From: Vanessa cardui
Lineage: Eukaryota > Arthropoda > Insecta > Lepidoptera > Nymphalidae
Assembly (NCBI RefSeq): GCF_905220365.1
Contig: NC_061140.1
Location: 6,450,501-6,514,500 of the forward strand
Length of the DNA: 64,000 nucleotides
Direction: 5' to 3'
A program made the translations under genes and the position numbers. Within the stretch, counting starts at the first letter, position 1, and the number at the start of each line of letters is the position of its first letter. Below, piece after piece: positions 1 through 12,656 of this stretch. The notes below the pieces were generated by a model. It was not told where the DNA came from. It saw only the letters and a program-made list of their open reading frames with translations, and did no database searches.

Positions 1-1528
1 GCCACTGTCCATGGCTGATAGTTATACTTACCAATCTCCTATATTATAAAATAATAATAAATTAATTAATCGATCTTTAGCTTATAACTAAGCAATAAAA
101 TCTTTATGTGTGAAAGACGATCTGACTGGAAAGAATGTTACTAGATGAGAACAGAAAGAGAAGAGAGAAGAAAATATGCTGCGCCGACTCCAAGTAAAAT
201 TGGGAAAAGGGCAGGAGGATGATAGTATAAGATATTATTCTTTTATTTCTTACTGTTCGTACTGATAACTTAGTCCGTCTTTGTACTTTTTGATCAAGTT
301 TTATACATGGAGAAGATAAGATGAAATCTATGTATTTATATTTAGAGTTTGAAAAGCAACATTTTATTAACTAATAAGTTGGCTACGCCATTGTGGGCGG
401 TCTGTTTTCTTAAACAATTTATGCGTTCGGCGCCTTTGGGTCCTATCATGCGGTGACGTGTTAACCAAATCAGTGATAATGTAAGTAATGACCATTGATA
501 ATTTAAGCAATCAATTCGAGAACTATTTGCGACGATGATCTTATAACTGATTCATTTAATTGGCAATTCAATTCAAGCCACCATTCGCGTTTTCTAGATA
601 AGAAACTACATAGTACTTAATGGTTATGACTTTAATTTAACGTTTTCCAATCGAGTACAGAAATGTTTGTCATTTAATGATTCCAGCTTTCAGACTTGTT
701 TGTATATTCACTTATACCGTTATTAATTATTAATTAAATATAAAATTTATCATACTTAATATAAAACGTAGTTATAATTTTGATGGCACCCGTGAGATGC
801 GCCTAACTTTCTTTTGAAATTTGAATGAAGTAAACGTAGATCTGTTAGAATTATAGTTAAGTATCTGACTAGGGTCTATAGACTATGTATAGAATAGTAT
901 CTAAATCTGTCTCTAGGGATACAAGTCATTTAAAAAACTTGTAATATTTTACAAAGGCATATAGTTTAATATATGTAAATCGGATCTTTTTGTTCAATCC
1001 ACTTTTTTGAACAACTTGGTGCCAACCTAAGGAACTAAAGTTTATTTATTTAATGCCACACTGTATACATATCATTACAGGATTGTGCCCCAATTCGATA
1101 TTTTAAAAAAAAACAAATTTAAAATAACCTTCATGTTAAAATAATATATATAATACTAAATTATATATGATACATTCCAAGCAGCATTTATTGTGAGTTA
1201 AAGTGTTATGTCCCTTGTACCTATTGATACATGGTACTATGGTTATGGCTATTATTTTGACTACCTACTCATTTGGTTGTGGCCAGAACAAAATAATATT
1301 AAGTATTTGGTGGTTAGGTGACGACTTAAATAACAAATAAATAAAGTGATGACTTATTTAAAAAAATAATAAGAATTATAACCACGCGTTCATAAAGAAG
1401 TTATTCGATTCAAGAGCATCTCTAGTCTTGTAAAATTTACGTACATGCAAAATCATAGTCCTTATGGCCTAAAGAAAGAGATCTTTAGACTGTCGCGATG
1501 TTTGTTTTATTTTACGAATTATTATTTT
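1..1528. other. Gene-free AT-rich stretch
   Basis: I see no supported gene, RNA or intact mobile element here. The only recognisable scrap is at about 1201-1222, where a 16-base piece of SINE A in - orientation (1205-1220) is preserved; its inverse lies at 1832-1847. Confidence 0.6.
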
Positions 1529-1590
1529 ACGAAAGAAATAGATTTGTATATTCAAAAATATTTTTGAATATACAAATCTATTTCTTTCGT
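1529..1590. repeat. Perfect 62-bp palindrome
   Basis: Positions 1529-1558 are the exact reverse complement of 1561-1590, with the central TA itself palindromic. The arms begin ACGAAAGAAATAG and end TTCAAAAA. The first mismatch is the pair 1528/1591. No open reading frame or transposon end was recognised next to it. Confidence 0.95.
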
Positions 1591-1889
1591 TAATTATTAT
1601 TTAGATATTTTATAACCTTTTTATTTTCTATCCCAAGTATTATAATTACAACTTTCTTATATATAATAGTATGTATTAAAGATTGAATAAAATTTCTAGA
1701 CGAATCTACTCTTGAAAATCAAAATTTTCAATTTAATACATTAAATAGATATTTAATTGATATGATAGATTTGTGACTAAGTGCTTATGAAACTTCCCCA
1801 GCTAGACCGACCTCAATTGTAATCACTAGAAGTACAAGGGACATAACATATTAGTTCCTAATGTTAATATAAATAATAATAGATTTGAT

Positions 1890-2108
1890 TTGATGGTCGA
1901 GTGGTGTGTACACCGGTTTTCATGGGTACGCCACTCGAGGTTCCAGGTTCGATTCCCGGCCGAGTCGATGTAGATTAGCATTAGTTTTCTATGTTGTCTT
2001 GGGTCTGGGTGTTTCTGGTACCGTCGTTACTTCTGATTTTCCATAACACAAGTGCTTAAGCTACTTACATTGGTATCAGTGTAATGTATGTTATGTTCTC
2101 TCATATTT
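1890..2108 (+). mobile_element. tRNA-derived SINE (SINE T), copy 1
   Basis: The head carries an A-box-like TGGTCGAGTGG at 1894-1904 and a perfect B-box GGTTCGATTCC at 1946-1956, both parts of the internal RNA polymerase III promoter. The copy matches the one at 52711-52946 along its whole length, including the non-tRNA body and the end TCTCATATTT. The shared body shows this is a dispersed SINE and not a functional tRNA gene. Confidence 0.85.
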
Positions 2109-5100
2109 GACGGCGCCACTGCATTTTGAGAGCGTCAAGAAACGTCAAAAGCGATAATAACATCGGATAGCAACCTTTTTTTAAATTATGGTAGTTTTGA
2201 CGTCTCTTCGCCCTGACGCGACTTCAGTCTCTTTTGTAAGCGAAGTCAAACGGAAAACAATCCTTTTGCATCTCGCAGAAACAAAACGTGCCTGGTGGAG
2301 CGTCTTTACCTGAGTTGATTGTATTACTGATAATATTTCGTTGTAATAATTATTGGATATTGTAAAACAACCTCATACACGTTATTTTAATTCTCTTCGC
2401 CCGACAACCCACGATCGCTCGGCGGCCACATATGGGAACCAAAAATAATGATAACGGCAATGTGCCGTTATATTTATTATTTATAAGAATGCTTAATATT
2501 TCACAAAACATGAAGTGGGTAAATAAATCATTTGTCAAATTTGTTAAAAAGTTCAGTTCAGGCATTTGCCTATATAATATCGAGCCCTCGTTTATCCGCG
2601 AGGAGATCCACCGTTATTCTCAATTATCTTCAAATACGGGAGTCGTATCGCTTTGCTGCCCACCGCAACCGCATTGGTTTGACCTTTACCCGACACTGCG
2701 TTGGATGTCTGTCACTGCAGTCTGCATTCCAGTTTATAGGAATCAGGTTAGACTCTATGTAGGATTATAACGTATTTTAAATTATTCACTTGAATGATGT
2801 CTGACTATCTAGACTAATGATATAAATGTGAAAGTAACCTTGTCTGTCTGTTGCTCTTTCACTACCAAACCGCTGAACCAAACTTTATGAAATTTGGTAT
2901 GACGATAGGCTACTTTTTTTGTTCAGCACATGACAGCCAAACCCCTAAAACGCGTCGTTACTCGAAAACTAGTCGTTATATATGCGAAAGTATCTCTGAC
3001 TTTTACGCTTTCGCGGCAAAACTATTGGATGAATTTGATGAAATTTGATGCATAGGCGCACCGCGCAACATAGGCGGGCGATGCCGCATGCAAAAACTAG
3101 TTACACTATATATAAGGAAATATGGATTGTAGATTTCACTTAGTTTAATTTAGAAAAAATCGAATTTAAAAAGGAATACAAATTTTATAAAGGAACAAAA
3201 CAAAACGAAAGGGTTACAAATAATTAAATAATCATAATAAATAAAAAAGGGCTACTATCATAATGAAAAAATAAATGTTTTCATTGTATGTGTCTTTTGT
3301 GCGTTTCTAAGCTATTCATTCGATTGTGATGAAACTTTGGCGAGTTATTCTGCGTACATCCGCGAACGTTCCTGGCCAAAAAAAAAAAATCTTTGTATGT
3401 TTGTCCTTCAATATAAAGGTTTTATGACGTCTTTTATTTTACCCGTGCGTCGAGAATCAAGTATTTAATTCATTTTATATGTCTTATCACAAAGAAGTTT
3501 GTATATTTAATAAAGTTCCATATTTAAAATTATTTAAAATTCTTCGATGAAATGACTAATGTACATGTGTATGGAAGTATCAGTTTATATATAAATTTGT
3601 GTTAAGTTTAGGACGTAATAATCGTCGCGTGCCTTGATCGACTTTAAAGTATTTCTATTGAAATAGGATCACAACAACCCTTTGTATACCGCATTCGATA
3701 TTTGTAATCTAGAATAGACAATCTTTATTAGTCAACCAAGCCTGTATTGTTAAGTTGTTAGTGCTATAGAGACAGTTGCGTGATCCTCATAGATAAAACA
3801 TTGATGTTATTTTAGAGTTATCCTTTGTAAGTATTGTGGTGAAAACGTTTATATTGACCTAAGATTTCATGTCAAAATGCGAGCAAGGGACTACATTTTC
3901 ATGTGCTTTATTTTCTTGCTCTACAGTGTAGATATAGATTAGAACAGCGCGGTGAAATCGGCTCCAAAAATATAATATAAAAAAAAATTCATAACATTCA
4001 GGTCTGAGCACAGCACATATTTACGGAGTCATAGAAATGTAGTTCAGAAAATTTATTTGTTCAAAAAATAGAATAGAATAAAAACTAAGCGCGTTACATA
4101 ATTATATCTCCAATTTATTTAAACAGTTTCATTTTTTATTAGTTTTAGTGCTGCCAATATCTACTTATTAAATGTTCTTACTTTAAAGTATCTTTATTTG
4201 TTCGTATAAAGGACCCTTGCCTTTAGCATCAAGCTATTCCGCCTAAAAGTTTACTGTGACCTTTTTATCATTATATCGAAATTAAATTACAATAGAAACA
4301 TACAATTTTGAATTATATTCTAAATAATATAAAAGTATAGTTTACGTATTGATTCCTTTCACATAACAATATTTTTCAATGCAATTTTCAAATTTGGAAT
4401 ACATTCGATTAAATGTTCAAAAATCGATTTTAAAAAGCAATAAATTTTATTTTTAGTCTGTTGAATATATCACAGAATATAAATGTTTTGAATGGCTGCG
4501 TCAGTATTGCCGATTTTTTGCATTTCCTCTTCAGTCTCCTTTCATCACATCGCAGCAGGGTATCGTTAATGATAATATATTTTATCTCTGAACTGATCCA
4601 TAACTTTGCTATTAGCTAATTGTTGTCTTGTTAAGAGTTGATTTATAACCTAGACATTTCCGCTTATACGCACAAATACGGTGATGTGGAGATACTATCG
4701 GAGTTCAGTAATTTATTGCGATCTTTTGATAATTCTGTCGGATTAATTATCATCCATCATGGAATTTAAAATATTTCAATGTAATAAAAATTCGACTTTC
4801 GACGGAATGCGGTATTTTGTCTAAATGATAATATTTAATAGATTATCAAACAGATGAATGTGATTTACAAATACGTAGTTAGCAAACTCAGCGGCTTTCC
4901 TTTTACAATAATTTAAGACACACATTTAAATAGAAGCCGTAATTGGCCGTAATCTAGTGTTTCCTTTTTATAGAGTACTTTATTTATTAAATGTATTGCG
5001 AGGGATAATGTAACAGTAGTCACTTAACTTTGCTTAGTTTATTCGTAGGTAAATGTTGCGTCATTACCTAATACATGCACAGCTAGAAAACAATTCTAAT

Positions 5101-5847
5101 GTCTAAATATTTGCTTATTTATAAATTTAAATGTCAGTAAAGGGAGTCCAACGAACATTATATTGAAGCGAATACAAATTCAAAATCCAGGTTTTACAAA
5201 ACGAGGCGTCTTATTCTAAATATTTTCATAGTGCTATCGTGAAATACCTATGTCCAAAGTAATCATGCTGCTTTGCATGCGTCTTAAGACGCATACATAT
5301 ACATTATATACATATAACACGCAACCGGGTACTGGGGTCTGTTTCGTAGCATTTATTATTTTATAGGATATAATATATGTCAGTGGTTTTTGTGTGAAGG
5401 AAGCAGCTGAAGAAGCAACAGAGATATAGACGAAGATGCTTCCGCAGATTAAATATTAGTATAAATAGGTTAATAAATGACAATAATTATCTTGTTGCGA
5501 TGTTTATTGTACTTAATTTTTATGTAAATTTGAAATATCAAGCCGGTACATTGACAAACTATTTATGATCACGCTTTAAATAATATATTAATATTCAAAA
5601 ATCTCATTCTTGAGCGGTCAGAAAGCTTCATAAGGTACAATCGAAACCAAAGAGGTTAACATAAAGATTGTAAAACACTACTTCAAAAAAGTTGAAACTG
5701 CACAGGAAATAATTAAAAATACAAATATACCATTAGTTTTTGGAGTTTATCTTGTTAATACTGAACATATATGGTCACTGATTACAGGGGAAAACGACAA
5801 ATTATGATTATCCGACACCGAATCCATTGTCCACTTAATAATCTTAT
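2109..5847. other. Intergenic stretch, no gene recognised
   Basis: This holds repeat C (about 2815-3060), a small hairpin at 2451-2471 (9-bp stem, 3-base loop) and long AT-rich DNA. Short open frames around 2432-2770 overlap each other in different frames, lack family signatures and are not called. A SINE A scrap in + orientation lies at about 1832-1860, just upstream of SINE T. Confidence 0.5.
2815..3060 (+). repeat. Dispersed repeat C
   Basis: This contains the run CTGTCTGTCTGTTGCTC, then CCGCTGAACC and ATGAAATTTGGTATGACGA. The same wording recurs in degraded form at about 36535-36650 and 46985-47110. Such blocks are common dispersed sequence in butterfly genomes; I cannot assign the class. 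A short open frame (2851-3048) falls inside and is not a gene. Confidence 0.55.
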
Positions 5848-6140
5848 AATGAACTAGCTGTGCGCGCGACCTTGTACGCGTTTGAATTTAACAACAAAAA
5901 AATATCGCAGCCTAAGTTACTCCTTATTATACCAGTTATCTGCTAGTGAAAGCCCCGTCAAAATCAGTCCAGCCGTTCCATAGATTACCTGGAACAAACA
6001 GACAGACAGATAGACAGAAAATGTAAAAAATGTTATTTTGGAGCATATACCGTGTATACATATATATGCATTGAGTAAAAAAGGGCTTTTTCAATATTAC
6101 AAACAGACACTCCAATTTTATTATATGTATAGATAGACAT
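5848..6140 (+). repeat. Dispersed repeat E
   Basis: It starts with GAACTAGCTGTGCGCGCGAC and continues with GTCAAAATCAGTCCAGCCGT and a (GACA)-rich run. A second copy with the same order of motifs lies at 25910-26140. The pattern resembles the 3' region of RTE-like or Helitron-like elements in Lepidoptera, but no coding part is present to decide. Confidence 0.5.
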
Positions 6141-6387
6141 ACATTTTCCTAACGTTACTTAAACTAACTTCGTAAGATAAGCAAATAGAATTCATATTCT
6201 TTACTTTTGTTTTTTATGTAATATTAAGGTAAGGATAAAACTTATTTGTGGTAGCGAAATATTGTCAATAACAGTCCGGGAGCTAAAAGTTGTATCCCCT
6301 TACCTCGGAAAGCGTGTAAAGTCTTTGATCCTGCTATGCCGGAATTGCAGTCCCAATAGATTCTGAGAGGAGAGGAACAAGCTTAAA

Positions 6388-7442
6388 CTCAAACTCAAAT
6401 ATCTTTATTCAATATAGAAGCATTACACTTTCTTATTGATGGTCAATTGAAACACTACCACCGGTTCGGAAAGACAATACCCTGACCTGAGAAGAACCGG
6501 CGAAAGAAACTCAGCGGGTTTTTTTTTTTGTTTGTCTTATGTATTATATAAATAAACAGTTTAATATGAGATGAAATAGCCAGGAGGCGATCGTATCATT
6601 CCCACGGTGTGCTATCGATCATAAACTCATTAATTGTATAATAACCTTTTGCACACAAGCGTTCCTTAATAATTTTTTTAAATTTGGCAACAGAGGCATT
6701 TTGAACGCTTTCTGGGATCCTGTTGTAAAACCGTATACATTGCCCCACAAAGGAGTTACTGACTCTACGCAGTCGAGTAACAGGAGTAACAAGTTTGTGT
6801 TTGTTCCTTGTACCAATGTTATGAGTATCACATTTTCTCATGAAATCATTAATATTTTTTCGTACATACATAACATTAGAGAATATATATTGAGAAGCAA
6901 CAGTCAATATCTTGATTTCTTTAAATTTATTCCTTAACGATTCTTTAGCTCCTAGGTTGTAGATTGCGAGAATAGCCCTCTTCTGTAGCACAAATATGGT
7001 ATGGATAGCGGCTGCATTGCCCCACAGCACAATACCGTATGACATTATACTATGAAAGTAGCTGAAATATACTAAGCGAGCCGTATCAACATCGGTACAT
7101 AATCTAATTTTTTTGACCGCGAATGCCGCAGAACTCAGTCTACTCGCCAATCCGTCAATATGAGGGCCCCATTGCAACTTGGCATCAACAGTAAGGCCAA
7201 GAAACTCAGCAGAATCAATTGGATCCATCGATTCCCAATTGATGAGTACATCGGCTTTTACATTTTGTACATTTGGTGTACTAAATTTCACAATTTTAGT
7301 TTTATTATTATTTAGTTTAAGATTATTTACGCTAAACCAATGTACTATATCAGCTATAGCATTGTTTACGTCGTCGTACTGTACCTGTTTTCTATTAATT
7401 TTAAAAACAAGGCAGTGTCCTTGTGTTTTTGTATATACATGA
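6388..7442 (-). mobile_element. 5'-truncated non-LTR retrotransposon, 3' end of reverse transcriptase plus 3' UTR
   Basis: On the - strand an open frame of about 270 codons (from about 7400 to 6596) matches the part of non-LTR reverse transcriptase that follows the YADD box. Visible blocks are WFSVNNLKLNNNKTK, AEFLGLTVDAKLQWGPHI, SIMSYGIVLWGNA and the closing RFYNRIPESVQ. The catalytic fingers and palm are missing, so it cannot move by itself. After the stop (6596) a 3' UTR of about 200 bases contains AATAAA on the - strand and ends in TTTGAG-type short repeats near 6388, like CR1/Jockey-group 3' ends. Diverged copies of the same tail lie at 25345-25425 and 51525-51600. The open frame has no stops, so the insertion is fairly recent. 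The exact clade is not certain. Confidence 0.85.
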
Positions 7443-8577
7443 GCACACAGGTACACAGTTAGCACCTTTAAACCTTCCTTATGGAACATTAGCTATTTCT
7501 AATATTTATTAAAGTGTAATAAGCAGTTGTGGTCAGGCGCCCCAACGGTTACCTATAGTATAAAAAATGTAAGCAGTGGAGTCGACTTATCTTGTTCGAT
7601 ATCCGTTACCTGCAAATCATCTGCCACAAAAGTGATATTTCCATTGACCTGATGGCCAGTGAGATAATAACAAGAATTCACGATGTTACTAACCTTAGAC
7701 GAAATACTCGTTTAGAAATGGTTTCAGTCCGAAGAAATGCTGCTTGATATACTACTAATGATATAAACAGGTGGAATTTTTTTATTTGAGTAATCTCAGG
7801 AACTATTGATCCAATTTAAAAATCTTTTTAGAAAGCTACTGAAATACAAAACGCTTTTTACGTTATAATTATAAAACATTTATTTTTTACAGTACATTTA
7901 TTGATAAATTTAAAAGTAAAATATAAATTTTTAGACATTTTTTAACTTGTTTACTCGTCCAAAGGGACAATATTAGGGCTGTCGTTAGTTATGAAATTGA
8001 AAATTATTTATGGTTGTTAGATAGATCATTGTCTCATAAAAACTACACTGTTTTTAATTAAAAATATTCAAACATAGAATACAAAAAGAAAATAATTTTC
8101 AGTAGATGTTTTTATCATACCTTTTTGATTATGAATGTGTCTGTTTGCACTTCATTGCATTTCTAAATTACTAATCTAAGATCCCACACGACAATCCGAT
8201 CGATTCTGATTTGTGACACGTCACGATCGTTATACCGTTTTGCATTCTCCTTGAAGATTTTTCACAAAAGATAGATAACTTCTTTAACGTCACGTATCAT
8301 GTTTTATTTGAAGTTTTTTAATGATAAAATCTGAGTCACTGTTACTTTCTCGGATATTTGTAACGTTATATCATTGCTAAATCACATTTAGATGTCTTAT
8401 TTGTAAAACAATCACATTTAAAAGATTCTATTTAATTTTCGTTTTTAAACAAAATACGTTTTCAATGCGTCACACTAAACCGATATCAATCTAACTATCA
8501 GGCATGATTTTGGTGGTAAAATGAGTGGTATCGTATAATTTAATCTTAATATAAAAATATACTACAATTTCTGTAGT

Positions 8578-8871
8578 TTATACCTTAGTATAGATACTGT
8601 TTAAAATTATTACTAAAGAGAAGACATATATTCGTAGCCGAAGGTCCTTAAGATATTCAAAGTAACCAGCAACGCGTGTGAGTCTCACCGCGCCGGTATT
8701 AGACAGACATAATCGTAACAAAATCTCTAGATAGGATAATGTCGCGGCTAGACAAGCGTGGAATAAAGACCATTGTTTGATATCCACGCCTAGTTTAGAT
8801 TCATCCAATAGGGGTGTAGACAGGACAATGAGGGTAACACAACATACTGTTTGATCGATAATCGATACCAT
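8578..8871 (-). CDS. Candidate exon of an unknown multi-pass membrane protein
   Basis: An open frame of 97 codons on the - strand is more GC-rich than its surroundings and encodes three hydrophobic stretches separated by charged turns (for example LSYLEILLRLCL, then YFEYLKDLRLRI, then YVFSLVIILNSIY). The in-frame codon just before its first ATG is a stop. A plausible splice acceptor (ATCAAACAG) lies inside the frame after eight codons, and a plausible donor (ACTAAG/GTATAA) lies near the end. I do not recognise the family and find no clear partner exons. It could equally be a chance open frame or an old pseudogene exon. Confidence 0.3.
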   Translation of the reverse strand: MVSIIDQTVCCVTLIVLSTPLLDESKLGVDIKQWSLFHACLAATLSYLEILLRLCLSNTGAVRLTRVAGYFEYLKDLRLRIYVFSLVIILNSIYTKV

Positions 8872-10334
8872 TCAACGTTTCAGATTCTATCGATAACGAC
8901 AGACCATTGTGAATATCTTACCCATTCTTTAATAGTATTGTGACAGTTTCAGCGCTGTAAACGATAGGAAAGGATTAAAATAGTTGAATACAATGAGTAT
9001 TTTAACACAATGATTATTTAAACGTAATTAAGCGTAAAGCGGACTTCCTTCAAGATATTTTGAGACTATATAGATATTAATAGTGAGATAGATAGATATC
9101 TATCTAACTATTAATTTAATTAAAATTTAAAAATGCTATTAACACACGTCTCTAAAAGGAATCAGGATAATTAGATTTAAATGGATTAAGATTTAAAATG
9201 GTGATACTAAAATATACTAATTTAAAGTACGTACCTCATATTATTAAATAAACTGTTAAATTCATTGATATATACGCTTCTGTGCTCGGGGCAAAATGAG
9301 GGTTATGATTCGATAGTTTTTCTAATATGATCTAATATTAGGAATTATAGAACACGATTTTAACAATCGTCCAAATACGGATTTAGGCTGAGGTAATATT
9401 ACATATATATCTTGACAAATATTTAATTTTAATAGTACGATACATTCCTATACCTGAGTATGTAATAATAATAGCACAAAAATATCATAGCTGGACACTA
9501 ACTTAAATTATACACATCTTCATTAGAAAAATCTTCACAAAGTTTTTCTTTACAATGTAGGAAAAAAATATTGAGTAGGTATAAAAAGACTGATGTGGGC
9601 CTTGGTATCAAAGTGTTTCTTAAATTTATATCTATAATTTAAAGTTCCCATCAAGATAAAAAATACCTAATTAAGAATTTTAGTAACTCATAATACAAAC
9701 AAATATCGCCACTAATGAAGATATAATGCGTATATCTTAAACATAATCAATTCGTGACACCCACTTAAACAATAAAGACATTTAAAAAATAATTCCAGTT
9801 AACATTTTACTTATATAGTAAATTGTCAACAGTCAACGGCTTTTGTAGAAACGAGGCATAACTCATTCGATTAAAGAGAATTCTTTCTGCCTGCGGGCAC
9901 ACATCTCACCAAAGATGCTGCATCATAACAACATAACGAGGATCTCCAGCTATTAATACACTCGTTGAAAACAGGTGTCAACTTATGATGGTAGTTTAAA
10001 ATTTTTCGGCTTCTAATGATTCCTTAGTAACGCCAGGAAAGTATTAATACTATTTTAATTTGACTAATTGCAACATTAATTAACACTGAATTGAGTTAAA
10101 AGGGTGTGGGTAGAGTTAACACTCACTCAAAAGCTTAACTAAGTTAATAAAATAATGGAAGATAATGTAATTGTATTTTAATAATTTATCTACATGAAAT
10201 AAAATATATCTATATTTATAGATAGATTATTATAGAGTTGGCGATTATGAAAATAAATATAATATTTTTATTTCATATAAAACTCTATATATGTATAACC
10301 TGTGAAGTATTCCTCCGTTTATTTATGAGGAGAG

Positions 10335-10440
10335 GATTCAGAGTGTATTCCACTACGCTGTGCATATGGCAGATGGTAGATACATTTGTTGCAGATTTTC
10401 ATCTAATAGTAGGTTTCCTTACGATGTATTTATTTTTGAA
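10335..10440 (-). mobile_element. SINE B fragment
   Basis: The segment contains GTATTCCACTACGCTGTGC and GTAGGTTTCCTTACGATGT, which align with the middle of the SINE B copies at 34404-34654 and 59672-59984. It explains the short open frame at 10238-10465, which is therefore not a gene. Confidence 0.65.
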
Positions 10441-11055
10441 GATGAGTATAAATGAACTCACATGAAAATTGCTATCTCGGCATTGAACACGTTTAATCAG
10501 TTATTAGTACTCGCTTAGTAATTTCAGCCCAACTTATACATATTTTATGACGCTATTTTAAAAAAATATCTAAGCTAATCAATATATTTCTGATATACAT
10601 TAAAGTACATAAAATTAATTATCTTCAAATAAGTGGTACTTATATATTACTTTTTTCTCTAGGTATACAACTGTCACTATTTTTGGTTTTTTTTTTTATT
10701 TTTTAATTAAAAGACTCCTTGAATTTTAGCTCAGGTTTTTCTATACTAATAAAAAAAGTCGTTTGAAATTAGCGATGGTGTAAAAACGGTAAAAAAAGAT
10801 CTCCTAAAAAGATCATTTTAAAAACATATTTTACTTTTTTTTATTAGACATATTAATATTATAGTACAAGATACCTACAATATTGCGAATAATTTTATTT
10901 AAGTAACTAGGCACATTTAGTGTTTATTAATTATTATATTATCTATGTTTATAAAAATGTCAACTGAAGTCAAATAAAGATACAATAACCATAATTTTTT
11001 TGTATGTACGGAACATTTAAGAATATGCTTATAATATCTTTAACAGGACTATTAC

Positions 11056-11174
11056 TGTATCGTGGCGAAGCATTGTAATGCCAGTGTCCGAACTCCGATG
11101 TCACCACCCGCAGAGAGCTTGGCATCAACGACTAATAGCAGCATGTTAATCGACAGGCGATTGTCGGCGATTAC
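11056..11174 (-). CDS. Candidate exon, product unknown
   Basis: About 119 bases at roughly 50% GC stand out from AT-rich flanks. On the - strand an AG acceptor at 11176-11175 follows a T-rich tract, and the frame reads 39 codons rich in Leu, Ala and Val (for example LLLVVDAKLSAGGDIG) up to a weak GT donor at 11055-11054. The + strand is also open here and has its own acceptor-like AACAG, so the strand is not settled. I cannot identify a family, and a phase mismatch prevents simple joining to 8578-8871. Confidence 0.25.
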
Positions 11175-11459
11175 CTTTAATATACGAAAAAAAAAAAACG
11201 TGTTACATGACATGAAGATAAAATCTGTAATCCGTTCCACGCATACATTGACAAGGATTTTATTGAAGACACACAATTTAAATAAATATGTAGTTTATTA
11301 CCCATTTAAAGTTAAATAATAATCTTATTGTAAAATTTGTATTTCGCGGTCAGAACCTGGGTTGTGTTGACAATGTAATAAAAATAATTTCGGGAATATG
11401 TGAAGTATCTAATAATAGTAGAAGTTAATTAATTTAGTTTGGATAAAAAATACAAAAAA

Positions 11460-11555
11460 GCCAACGACACGCGGTGTTCCCAGGCGGTCACCCATCCAAG
11501 TACTGAACGCGCACGATGTTGCTTAACTTGTATTCAACATGGTATGGACGTTGGC
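11460..11555 (-). pseudogene. 5S rRNA pseudogene with internal deletion
   Basis: Read on the - strand, the 96 bases begin GCCAACGTCCATACCATG and end CCGCGTGTCGTTGGC, the ends of animal 5S rRNA. They include the conserved GTTAAGCAACATCG and GTACTTGGATGGGTGACCGC segments. About 22 bases that normally lie between the GAATACA segment and AGTTAAGC are missing, along with a few substitutions. The loss removes much of helix III and loop B, so the transcript could not fold normally. A run of six Ts follows the 3' end on the - strand, as expected of a pol III terminator. It stands alone, not in an array. Confidence 0.9.
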
Positions 11556-12656
11556 GAAATGGTTGCTAAATTACTTGAATATTTCTTTTTAAATAAATTG
11601 TAATACATATTTTTTTAATTTACATACTCAAGACTATTATACAACGTTAAGCCTTAAGCTAACCAATAAAAGATTGATACAGCTACTTTACAAATGGTGA
11701 CAGCGTGCAATGGTGACAAGAATGCCAGCAGTGTTTTCCCTTGAAATTAAATTTAAGTAAATAAAATAAACAATTAAATTTGTTTATTTACCGACTAAAA
11801 TTAAGTAATCTCATACAGTTTAAGCCGAATTGTAAAATATTGTTCTTTTTAATTTGTTAGTTTCAAATTGAAGTCGTTTTTTTGTAAAGATGAAATAAAA
11901 TTATAAATTAATACTGTCAGTCTCATTTAAATTTAATAGATTTAATTTAAGAGTAATAATAAGAATTAACAACATTAAATGCTTAAATATATACAAATAT
12001 GAACTAAAACTAGTTACTGTATAAATCTTGACCGCATAGAATGGTGGCAAGAATGCTAGCAGCATTTCCCCGTTTAATCGCAATTCCGATCCTCTGGGCA
12101 AAAAACGAACCAGCCCACCTGTCTCAATTTAATATTCAATGAAGAATAACAATAATAGAGCACTCATAAAGAAATATTAACAGAGTAACGGTTAATTGCT
12201 CCATCTATTGTTTACTGCCATGAAAGATAACACTATAATATGTTTGTAATAATCTAGCTATTGGACAATAGATGGCGCTACTATTCATAACCTCAAAAAT
12301 ATAGTTAAATAATTATTACAAATTTTATAATAACATTCGATTAAAAACAATAATATTTTCAAGCTAAAAAAATTATATTTGTATTTGTGATATTTAGTTA
12401 TTGATTATCGTAGAATTTATTTATTTAAATGTGTACTTATCAGTGCTGTCAATGTCAAACTTATATATTATCTATAACCTCAACGTGAAAAATATTTACA
12501 TTTACATACAAAACCCAAGCTATTAATAATGTAATTGTGATCAAATTAAAAATTATGTAAAAGGCATACTATTAAAATGCCATTTTTATCATAAATTATG
12601 TATTAAGCTGATTGTAGTTCGCTGAATCTTTAAATTTTACAATATTTTTATCAACA
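11556..12656. other. Upstream region of the 12657 gene
   Basis: This is AT-rich DNA without a recognised gene or repeat. An open frame on the - strand at 11901-12101 has low-complexity composition and is not called. Promoter elements of the following gene are not obvious; its start context is ATCAACAATGC. Confidence 0.4.

Larger units (their letters stand above)
7490..11459. other. Gene-poor stretch with two weak candidate exons
   Basis: The stretch is mostly AT-rich with no clear gene. It holds an interrupted inverted repeat at 9078-9114 (arms TTAATAGT/ACTATTAA around a TAGATAGATATCTATCTA core), a SINE B fragment (10335-10440) and two islands of more coding-like composition, listed separately (8578-8871 and 11056-11174). 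Confidence 0.5.

Noticed and set aside
1205..1847. 16-base inverted repeats GTTATGTCCCTTGTAC / GTACAAGGGACATAAC as ends of a DNA transposon
   Set aside because: Both words are internal SINE A sequence in opposite orientation, so they are scraps of two SINEs and not transposon ends.
1890..1970. Functional tRNA gene
   Set aside because: It has A- and B-boxes but no consistent cloverleaf, and it is followed by the same non-tRNA body as at 52711.
2432..2770. Protein gene in overlapping frames at 2432-2770 / 2532-2762
   Set aside because: Two overlapping frames, no motif, no splice logic, and adjacent to dispersed repeat DNA.
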